Assembly: GCA_024643585.1 (NCBI GenBank)
Contig: JAHEMP010000028.1
Location: forward strand, 1-13,709
Direction: 5' to 3'
DNA: 13,709 nucleotides
From: Crocinitomicaceae bacterium
GTDB lineage: Bacteria > Bacteroidota > Bacteroidia > Flavobacteriales_D > Crocinitomicaceae
The first letter of the stretch is position 1; every line of letters starts with the position of its first letter. The position numbers and the translations under genes are program-made. Below the pieces are notes generated by a model. It worked only from the letters and a program-made list of their open reading frames with translations, ran no database searches and was not told the origin of the DNA. Of this stretch, positions 7,260 to 13,709 are shown piece after piece.

Positions 7260-8782
7260 ACGTACTTTTTATCTTTCAAATAATTCAACCATTTTTCTTT
7301 TTGATTGTCATTCAATACCCGAGGAAATTTATTTTGGGCGCCTAACTTGCCTATTGATTCCAAAAACCCATAGAATGCCTTTGTCGGAATTACCTTTAAA
7401 ATTGGATCCTTCAGGTTGTACTTGCGGCTCGATGCATAATCGTCGTTCAGTTCCGAAATTTTCGCGTCTAGTTTTTTCATAACATCAACTTCATTGGTTT
7501 CATTATCACAACCGATAAACCAATAATGTCTCAATTCAACTTCATCCGCATAAAGACAAAATTCTGTATAATCTGTATCTCCCTCTTTTCCAACACTGTT
7601 TATTGCATTGTTTATGTTATCCAAGGACAAATGCTCGCCGACCAAACTCACGAACTGCTTTATTCTTCCTGTAATTATTATTTCGAAGCGCTCTTTGTCC
7701 ACAAAACGAACTAAATCTCCAATCATATATCTCCACAATCCTGAATTGGTAGAAATCACTAAAGCATAATCAACCTTTTCTTCCACTTCGTTTAAGGTCA
7801 TGGCTTGGTATTGATTTTGAAGTGTTCCGTCATCTTTAAAATAATCAGAATTGAACGGTACGAATTCAAAGAAAATCCCATTGGTCAACAATAGCTCCAT
7901 TCCTTTCCTGTCAGGTGAAACTTGATACCCAAAATAACCTTCACTCGCCAAATAAGTGTCCATCGCGTAGATTTCTTTCCCCAAAACTTTTTTCAATCTA
8001 GACTCATAGGGTGCCATAAAAACACCACCATGCATGTATATTTGGAAATTCGGCCAGATGTCGTGTATCGTTTTTAGATTGTATCTTTCTATGACTTTTT
8101 CCATCAACAATATACACCAACTTGGTACACCAGCTACAGTTCCAATGTTCCATTCTGGTGCTTTTTCAACCATTAGTTCAAGTTTCTGATTCCAATCCTT
8201 AAGCTTTGTTATTCGTTCTCCTGGTTTGGTAAATGGTGCGACTACTGGAGAAGTATATTTTTTCAATATTCCACTTAAATCTCCCTCAATATGCGTTGGT
8301 GTTTTCGTTAATTTGGTAGATCCACCAACAACCAAAAAGCTAGCCTCGTAGAAGGCATCCGGCAAATTTAATTCATGAAGCGTGGTCAACTGCTTCATTG
8401 TTGTTTTTTGAAACGACCGTATGGTTTGAATGGTGATTGGTATCCTCTTACTTGGAGAACCTGTTGTTCCCGAAGACAAGGCATAATGACGAATTCTTCC
8501 TGGCCATATTATATCTCTTTTGCCTTCAATACAATCTTTTAACCAATTATCATAGAAATCATTGTATTCCGTTATAGGAACGTTTGATTGGAACCCTTCA
8601 ACCACCTCGTCTTCAAAAAGAATATCTTTGTAATTATATGTCTTGCCAAATTTGGTTTTTTTCGCTTTCTCAAGCAACTTAACCAAGGTAATTACTTGAT
8701 GATAATACTCCTTACTTTTGTTAAGCGATCGCTTGTAAGAAATCTCATTTGTTTTTTTTATTAACTTCCCGATAATTGGCAT
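7256..8782 (-). CDS. GH3-family acyl-adenylate amido-synthetase-like protein
   Basis: A 508-residue cytosolic protein of the GH3 family, part of the ANL adenylating superfamily. Plant members (JAR1, auxin-conjugating GH3s) activate a carboxylic acid with ATP and join it to an amino acid. The substrate of the Bacteroidota members is not known to me. The ATP-binding P-loop motif SSGTTGSPSKRIP spans residues 103-115. Next come YLASEGYFG (277-285), the GH3 motif for nucleotide binding, then GLWRYMIGDLVRF (348-360), and the hinge region GRIKQFVSLVGEHLS (372-386) leading to the mobile C-terminal lid. All ATP-site motifs look intact. Length is slightly below the plant enzymes, which run near 600 residues, and is usual for bacterial ones. 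Transcription is likely from the TAACTTTG element at 8805-8812. The gene is divergent from the universal stress protein and convergent with the EamA transporter. Confidence 0.88.
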   Translation of the reverse strand: MPIIGKLIKKTNEISYKRSLNKSKEYYHQVITLVKLLEKAKKTKFGKTYNYKDILFEDEVVEGFQSNVPITEYNDFYDNWLKDCIEGKRDIIWPGRIRHYALSSGTTGSPSKRIPITIQTIRSFQKTTMKQLTTLHELNLPDAFYEASFLVVGGSTKLTKTPTHIEGDLSGILKKYTSPVVAPFTKPGERITKLKDWNQKLELMVEKAPEWNIGTVAGVPSWCILLMEKVIERYNLKTIHDIWPNFQIYMHGGVFMAPYESRLKKVLGKEIYAMDTYLASEGYFGYQVSPDRKGMELLLTNGIFFEFVPFNSDYFKDDGTLQNQYQAMTLNEVEEKVDYALVISTNSGLWRYMIGDLVRFVDKERFEIIITGRIKQFVSLVGEHLSLDNINNAINSVGKEGDTDYTEFCLYADEVELRHYWFIGCDNETNEVDVMKKLDAKISELNDDYASSRKYNLKDPILKVIPTKAFYGFLESIGKLGAQNKFPRVLNDNQKEKWLNYLKDKKYV

Positions 8783-8804
8783 TCAAATGGGTTTTGTTGT
8801 TATC

Positions 8805-8831
8805 CAAAGTTAATTTATTTTCTGTATTCAA
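8805..8831 (-). promoter_or_regulatory. Probable promoter of the GH3 gene (-33 TTG, -7 TAACTTTG)
   Basis: The minus strand reads TTG (8831-8829), 16 bases, then TAACTTTG (8812-8805), a perfect TAnnTTTG -7 element with a -33 TTG at nearly the reported spacing. Transcription would start around 8799, giving a leader of about 16 bases before the ATG at 8782. Confidence 0.6.
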
Positions 8832-8892
8832 GCTTAGTCTATTGCAATAATTGAAGCGTGTGGTAGATGCGTGTTTATATAATAGATTTTAT

Positions 8893-8900
8893 TAAATTTG
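8893..8900 (+). promoter_or_regulatory. Probable Bacteroidota -7 promoter element for the universal stress protein
   Basis: TAAATTTG is a perfect TAnnTTTG match ending 20 bases before the ATG at 8921. No clear -33 TTG lies at the expected distance. The open frame extends to an ATG at 8867, but that start lies upstream of this element, so 8921 is the better start. Confidence 0.55.
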
Positions 8901-8920
8901 CTGAAAATTCATTCTCCTCT

Positions 8921-9733
8921 ATGAAAACATTTATTGTTCCTCACGACTTTTCTCCAGTGGCTGACTTTGCCTTACAACATGCTGTTACAACCGCAAAATT
9001 TTTAAATGCACAAGTATTCGTTTTACACGTTGTTGCAAAACAAAAAGAAATTGGTGATGCGGAGAAAAAGTTGAGAAAACACATTGAACCATTTTCTGGA
9101 AGCATCAACATTGAGCCAAAAGTCAGAGTTGGAAATATTTTCGAGGATATTGGAGAATTCGCGGCTGAAAATCATGCCGAATTAATCTTCATGGGAACGC
9201 ACGGAACACATGGTTGGCAGCACGTAACCGGTTCTTATGCCCTTAAAGTAGTAACGAATTCGACTGTTCCTTTTATCATTGTTCAAACTGGCGAGTTAAA
9301 AGAAACAGGTTACGACAACATCGTTGTTCCTTTAGATTTGAACAAAGAAACAAAACAAAAACTGGCAATTGTAGCAGATTTAGCAACCTACTTCAAATCA
9401 AAAGTTCATGTAATTACACCTGAAGAAACGGATGAGTTTTTGAAAAATCAAGCACAAGCGAATGTTCAATTTGCTACGAAATTCTTGACAGAAAGAAAAA
9501 TTGAAATGACGCTTAAAACGGTTAATCCTAATGGTTTTGACAAAGCTGTCGTTAAATATGCTGTTGAAACCAATTCAGATTTAATCGCAATTATGAATTT
9601 GAATAAAAACAGTTTGTTTGGTACACTTACTTCAAATCATGAGCATTATATAATCAATAATGAATCTAAGATTCCAACCTTGATTGTTAACCCAATAGAT
9701 TCTCCTTACGGTACAAGTGTACTATTTACTTAA
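8921..9733 (+). CDS. Universal stress protein, tandem USP domains
   Basis: A 270-residue cytosolic protein with two UspA-type domains. Such proteins bind ATP or other nucleotides and support survival under stress; the precise role here is unknown. Domain 1 (about 1-123) begins MKTFIVPHDFSPVAD, with D9 as the usual nucleotide-contacting Asp. It has the phosphate loop GTHGTHGWQHVTGS (92-105), in which 8 rather than 9 residues separate the second Gly from Gly-Ser. Domain 2 (about 131-257) begins NIVVPLDLNKET but has no Gly-rich loop where one is expected (AIMNLNKNSLFG), so it probably does not bind ATP. The start at 8921 is chosen because it begins at the domain edge and follows a -7 promoter element. 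The 18 extra residues from 8867 are unlike the family. The gene converges on the cyclase gene with a 10-bp gap. Confidence 0.9.
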   Translation: MKTFIVPHDFSPVADFALQHAVTTAKFLNAQVFVLHVVAKQKEIGDAEKKLRKHIEPFSGSINIEPKVRVGNIFEDIGEFAAENHAELIFMGTHGTHGWQHVTGSYALKVVTNSTVPFIIVQTGELKETGYDNIVVPLDLNKETKQKLAIVADLATYFKSKVHVITPEETDEFLKNQAQANVQFATKFLTERKIEMTLKTVNPNGFDKAVVKYAVETNSDLIAIMNLNKNSLFGTLTSNHEHYIINNESKIPTLIVNPIDSPYGTSVLFT

Positions 9734-9743
9734 TAGAGAATCG

Positions 9744-12700
9744 TCAATCTTTGTATTCGTTTCTTTCAAGGCGCTCTTTAATTTCCTTGAGGTTTTGTTT
9801 TTTCTTTGCGTTTCGCAACGTTTTTGACGTGTTGGTGAAATATTTATGAAGTTTGAAAAACTTTACCTGGATTTCATCCCAATGTCTGTGGTTTTTTATT
9901 TTTCCTCTTTCCATTAATTCACGACACAAACGTTCTGATATCTGATGGAAATCTTCCCTTCCTAAATAATCCAAATCTGCATCACACATTATTTCCTCAA
10001 GAAGATTTTTTGGTTTGTGCGGAATTTGAGTGACAAAAATTAATTCTTTAACAATCTCTACTTGCTCAGGGGTATATCCATAACCTGGCAAAATTTCTGC
10101 TGCCATCTCAGCCCCTACAACTTCGTTCTCGTCGTATACCTTAACAAAGCCGGCGTCATGATACGTGGCTGCAGATTTTAACAAGAACAAGGCTTCATCT
10201 GTTACTCCTTCTTGAATAGCGATTGATTCTGCAGCTCTTACCACATCGTTGGTGTGCTCTAAGCAATGGTAATACAAATTCAAATCCAAATCATTTTCTA
10301 GGATTTTCATTATCCGCCTTTCAGCTTTGAAATAATTGATACTACTGTAAATATGCAATTCGAAAACTTTCTGGAAATTCTCATTTGGTTCTATTCCCAA
10401 TCCACCAACTGAAAGTTCTGGTTTTATACCGTCGACGGTATACATTTCTATCAATCCTCTGCTTTTAGATTGTACTTTGCCTTTAAAAGTTGTGTCGAAA
10501 AATGCACTTATAAACCTATACGTGTTTCCCGTAATAGTCACCTTCCCGGGTTCACCTAGAATTTCCATTCGTTGAGCTTTGTTCACCGATGCGCCCCAAA
10601 TATCGTAAGCGAATTTTTTAGTGCCAATCACTCCTGCTGTTACTTCTCCTGTATTAATCCCTAACCGCAAATCCCAATTTTCTTCGCCCTTCGCTACTGA
10701 TTCTTTTTTGTGTTCAGAAACAAAATGTTGGATCTGTAAACCAGCCAAACAAGCCTCTATAGGGTTTGAGTTGTTTCTCACTGGAACACCGCCGGCGGCC
10801 ATATAAGCATCCCCAATTGTTTTAATTTTTTCTAGATTGTTTTTTTCTATTATTTCATCAAATTTCGTGAAGAAAAAGTCTAGTTTTTCTACCAATTCTG
10901 TGGGTTTCAGAGCGTCTGAAATTTTTGTAAATCCTACAAAATCAGAAAATATCACACTTACTTTTTTATAGGCCCTTGCTTTAGCTTTTCCTTTTCGTTT
11001 TAACTCTTCTAATGTGTCGCTTGGGATAATGTTAACCAACAACTTTTCTGATTTGTCCTTTTCAATTTGCAACAATCGCTGTTTCTCTACAACCTTGTTT
11101 CTTTCTTCCTCAATCTGACGTTTTTGTTTTTCAATTTTTTTACTTTGTTCACGAATTTCACTTGTTCTTTCGTTGATTTTTATTTCCAACAATACTTGTT
11201 CTCTTCGTTCAGAATCCAAACGAAACCGAATGTAAAATCCAATAATTAATGAAAAAAGAACGCCGCAGGCAATAAAAAACCACCAGCTTAACCAAAATGG
11301 TGGACGTAAATCTAAATTCAATATTGCCGGGTCTGTTGACCACTCACCCATCCCCTTGCGGGCATATACTTTTAGAACATAAGTGCCATATGCCAAAGCA
11401 TTAAAGTGAATTTCATTGTCTGTTCCTAGGAATATTTCCTGCTCATCACTTCCCTCCAAAATGTACTTAAAATTGATAAGTTCAGGATTTGACATATCAG
11501 AAGCTTGAAAACGAATTGTAAAACTCCGTTGAGCGTGATCTAGACGCAAGTCTTTCATCAAGGACATCGACTTGGAAAGTATGCTGCTTTCTGGGACAGG
11601 TTTAAGCCAATCGCCATCCAATTTAATTTTTGAAAAAATTACCTTTATATCTTGGTTAATGTGGGTCAAATTAATTGGATCAAAATAATTGAAGCCATAA
11701 ATTCCTCCAAAATATAAATTCTCTGAAGAGGCGTTCATATAGGCCCCAACGTTCATTTCATTCGACATTAAGCCATCAACTTCGGTATAGTTTGTCGTTT
11801 TCTTGGTGGTAGGATCGTAACAGCAAAGACCTCTATTCGTGCTCAACCAAATTCTGCCATTTCTATCAGATAAGATGCCGTAAATTAAATTATTCGGGAG
11901 TCCTTTGGTTTTATCAAAAACTTCTGTTTTTCGGGAGCGCATATTGTGCAAAATAACACCCGATCCAACTGTTCCGATCCAGTACTCGTCGGAAGACGTG
12001 TGAAGAATACTTGTAAAATAATCCTTACTATACCTTGCTAAGATGTCGTTTCGTTCGTAGGGAACAATTTTTAAATTGTCGCCTTCTTCTTTTAAGTAAT
12101 TCAAGCCGCCACCACTTGTGGTAAACCACATTTTTCCATTGATGTCCTTGTACACAAATCGACAAACTCCAGAAATTATGGAATTAGCACGATTTTTCGG
12201 GTCATGAACAAACAACTGTGATTTCTTCGTTATTAAATCGTATAATACCACCCCTCCTTTTGTTCCAATAAAAATCTTATCATCGCGCCAATAAGACATG
12301 GAATAAACCCAAGTCATGTTGGGTTGGTTTTTATTGTCTGCGTACAGCGGAACAAAAGTATAGCTCGTCGGAGATTTTATTTTTAGTTCAAACAAACCAT
12401 CTGCACAACCTACCAGTATTCGATCCTGGCTAATTACGTTCATGGAATAAATCGTTGATTCTTTTTTATCTCCTTTTTTTCCCTCATCCTTATTTCTATA
12501 AAAATGATGATAGATTCCAAGTCTTCTATCGTAGCGTGATAGCGCATTGTCTGTTCCTATAAATAAAAACTCCCCCGTTGGGTCTTCTCCAAAACACCAG
12601 ACGCTCGCGCTTGGCAACCCTTGTTTTAAATTCGCTACAGGACCTACACTATAAAACCCTTGATTTGTTGCGTCAAAATTACTTAAACCGCGCTCTGTTC

Positions 12701-13646
12701 CAACCCAAAAAGTGCCCGATTGATCTCGGAAAATAGTGTTAATCTCATTAAATAATAAGGCGTGTTTTTGATAAATATCTTGCGAACTATTAAATACACT
12801 TCCATCGTTACGAATCGTAAACAATCCAGCGTTACCAGATGTAAAATACCAGGTTCCTTTTTCTGTATAAACGTCTGTAACATTTACTTGGCCAAAGGTG
12901 TTTTTTAGTTCAGGAAAACTTTCACGTAAAATCTCCATTCTGGAGTCGTATTGGAAAATGCCCTGATTCGTTGCAAGGAAAATTCTATTTTTTCCCATGT
13001 CAATAATTCTGTTGACTTGCGGGAAATCTGTGTTTTCAGGAAAAGCTATGCTTTTAAGTACATTCGTATATGGATTCCATAATTGAACGCCGTAGTCAGC
13101 TGTATTTACTAAAACTTTGTATTGATTTAGAACTAATATATTCTGAACGTTTTGCAGTTCATTTCTTCTCTTAAACCCTTCAAATTTTCTAGTTTCCGAA
13201 TTAAAAAGTTGAACGCCGTGCGAAGACGTTGCCAACCACAATTTTCCGTCTTCGTCAATAGAAATTGCCTCAATCTGCATTGGAAGGTTTGCGCCTAAAC
13301 CATACGTTTTAAATGATTCTGTATACGGGTTATAAACGGTTAAACCATTATTGGTTCCAAACCACAATCTTCCATCTTTCGTTTTGGCAGAACACTTAAT
13401 AAATTCATTTTCAAGACCTTCTGTGTCGTCTGAGTTGAAAACTTCAAATTCGTATCCATCAAATTTGTTCAACCCGTCTTGTGTTCCTATCCAAAGCGCG
13501 TTGGTAAAATCTTGTTGTATGGTAGTTACAGAACTTTGGGAAAGTCCATTAGTAATGGTAAAGTTTCGGAAACGATAACCTGTTTGAGCAAAGGAACTTG
13601 CGCAGAATACAAATAATAAAAATATAAACAGGCTACTTCGCACCAT
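9744..13646 (-). CDS. Propeller/Y_Y_Y transmembrane sensor with class III adenylate cyclase and HD phosphohydrolase domains
   Basis: A 1300-residue single-pass receptor, numbered from the ATG at 13646. Order: signal peptide (1-20, ending SSFA before QTGYRF); fourteen Reg_prop-type motifs such as LWIGTQDGL and IWLSTNRGL (about 50-657), enough for two seven-bladed propellers; a Y_Y_Y domain (about 715-780) ending RPPFWLSWWF; one helix (784-806); a coiled coil (about 807-870); a class III cyclase domain (about 890-1075); an HD domain (about 1120-1230); and a basic tail. In the cyclase, both metal Asps (D902 in SDFVGFT, D946 in KTIGDAYM), the adenine-specifying pair K942/D1015 (YDIWG) and transition-state N1022/R1026 are all present. 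This predicts ATP to cAMP. The HD domain keeps H1127, H1131, H1163-D1164 and D1222. The ectodomain should face the periplasm, with the enzymes in the cytoplasm. An upstream in-frame ATG at 13676 is less likely because a promoter-like element lies between the two. Confidence 0.88.
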   Translation of the reverse strand: MVRSSLFIFLLFVFCASSFAQTGYRFRNFTITNGLSQSSVTTIQQDFTNALWIGTQDGLNKFDGYEFEVFNSDDTEGLENEFIKCSAKTKDGRLWFGTNNGLTVYNPYTESFKTYGLGANLPMQIEAISIDEDGKLWLATSSHGVQLFNSETRKFEGFKRRNELQNVQNILVLNQYKVLVNTADYGVQLWNPYTNVLKSIAFPENTDFPQVNRIIDMGKNRIFLATNQGIFQYDSRMEILRESFPELKNTFGQVNVTDVYTEKGTWYFTSGNAGLFTIRNDGSVFNSSQDIYQKHALLFNEINTIFRDQSGTFWVGTERGLSNFDATNQGFYSVGPVANLKQGLPSASVWCFGEDPTGEFLFIGTDNALSRYDRRLGIYHHFYRNKDEGKKGDKKESTIYSMNVISQDRILVGCADGLFELKIKSPTSYTFVPLYADNKNQPNMTWVYSMSYWRDDKIFIGTKGGVVLYDLITKKSQLFVHDPKNRANSIISGVCRFVYKDINGKMWFTTSGGGLNYLKEEGDNLKIVPYERNDILARYSKDYFTSILHTSSDEYWIGTVGSGVILHNMRSRKTEVFDKTKGLPNNLIYGILSDRNGRIWLSTNRGLCCYDPTTKKTTNYTEVDGLMSNEMNVGAYMNASSENLYFGGIYGFNYFDPINLTHINQDIKVIFSKIKLDGDWLKPVPESSILSKSMSLMKDLRLDHAQRSFTIRFQASDMSNPELINFKYILEGSDEQEIFLGTDNEIHFNALAYGTYVLKVYARKGMGEWSTDPAILNLDLRPPFWLSWWFFIACGVLFSLIIGFYIRFRLDSERREQVLLEIKINERTSEIREQSKKIEKQKRQIEEERNKVVEKQRLLQIEKDKSEKLLVNIIPSDTLEELKRKGKAKARAYKKVSVIFSDFVGFTKISDALKPTELVEKLDFFFTKFDEIIEKNNLEKIKTIGDAYMAAGGVPVRNNSNPIEACLAGLQIQHFVSEHKKESVAKGEENWDLRLGINTGEVTAGVIGTKKFAYDIWGASVNKAQRMEILGEPGKVTITGNTYRFISAFFDTTFKGKVQSKSRGLIEMYTVDGIKPELSVGGLGIEPNENFQKVFELHIYSSINYFKAERRIMKILENDLDLNLYYHCLEHTNDVVRAAESIAIQEGVTDEALFLLKSAATYHDAGFVKVYDENEVVGAEMAAEILPGYGYTPEQVEIVKELIFVTQIPHKPKNLLEEIMCDADLDYLGREDFHQISERLCRELMERGKIKNHRHWDEIQVKFFKLHKYFTNTSKTLRNAKKKQNLKEIKERLERNEYKD

Positions 13647-13663
13647 CCGACTAGGATTTTTTA

Positions 13664-13691
13664 CAAAGTAACACATTTTTATGAATTACAA
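13664..13691 (-). promoter_or_regulatory. Possible promoter of the cyclase sensor gene
   Basis: The minus strand reads TTG (13691-13689), 17 bases, then TTACTTTG (13671-13664), one mismatch from TAnnTTTG at an accepted spacing. The start of transcription would be near 13658, about 12 bases before the ATG at 13646 and downstream of the ATG at 13676. Only about 18 bases remain upstream in the window, so other promoters cannot be excluded. Confidence 0.4.
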
Positions 13692-13709
13692 TTGTCTGAT
13701 TTTAAATTG

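Noticed and set aside
8867..8920. 18-residue N-terminal extension of the universal stress protein
   Set aside because: It lies over the inferred promoter and is unlike USP N-termini.
12683..12883. Minus-strand open frame of 66 codons inside the propeller region
   Set aside because: It lies in another frame of the cyclase sensor gene, with no recognisable domain. A shadow frame.

Overview
The window looks like the chromosome of a member of the Bacteroidota, most likely a Flavobacteriales-type marine or freshwater lineage. The DNA is AT-rich. Several genes are preceded by the Bacteroidota -7 promoter motif TAnnTTTG, and Shine-Dalgarno sequences are mostly absent. The gene families also fit: an Ig-like (Big_5) lipoprotein of the PKDE type, a degenerate DNA polymerase III delta-prime, a bacterial GH3 protein, a tandem universal stress protein and an HTCS-like propeller sensor. 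No mobile element, tRNA, rRNA or CRISPR array is visible. Coding density is high and no gene-free stretch exceeds about 165 bases.

Layout. Bases 2-2878 (+) hold a tightly overlapping set: the 3' end of a free methionine-R-sulfoxide reductase, an outer-membrane-type lipoprotein, and a flippase-like integral membrane protein. Bases 2900-6196 (-) hold, in transcription order, DNA polymerase III delta-prime, the carboxyltransferase (beta) subunit of propionyl-CoA carboxylase with its own likely promoter, and a small SRPBCC protein 43 bp behind it. A 154-bp divergent gap leads to an EamA/DMT transporter (+, 6351-7259). This meets, tail to tail with a 4-bp overlap, a GH3-family acyl-adenylate amido-synthetase-like protein (-, 7256-8782). 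The GH3 gene is divergent from a universal stress protein (+, 8921-9733), and clear -7 motifs point both ways from the 138-bp gap between them.

The right third (9744-13646, -) is one very large gene, about 1300 residues. It encodes a signal peptide, fourteen Reg_prop-like blade motifs (two seven-bladed propellers), a Y_Y_Y domain, one transmembrane helix, a coiled coil, a class III adenylate cyclase domain with every catalytic residue present, and a C-terminal HD phosphohydrolase domain. This is the ectodomain of a Bacteroidota hybrid two-component sensor with a cyclic-nucleotide output in place of the histidine kinase. The cyclase is joined to a domain that could hydrolyse its product. It is the most interesting object in the window.

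Apart from the overlapping left-hand set and the pccB-SRPBCC pair, the genes look like independent housekeeping or accessory units. The window does not look like a single pathway cluster. No cAMP receptor, polysaccharide-utilisation genes or pccA partner lie in view.
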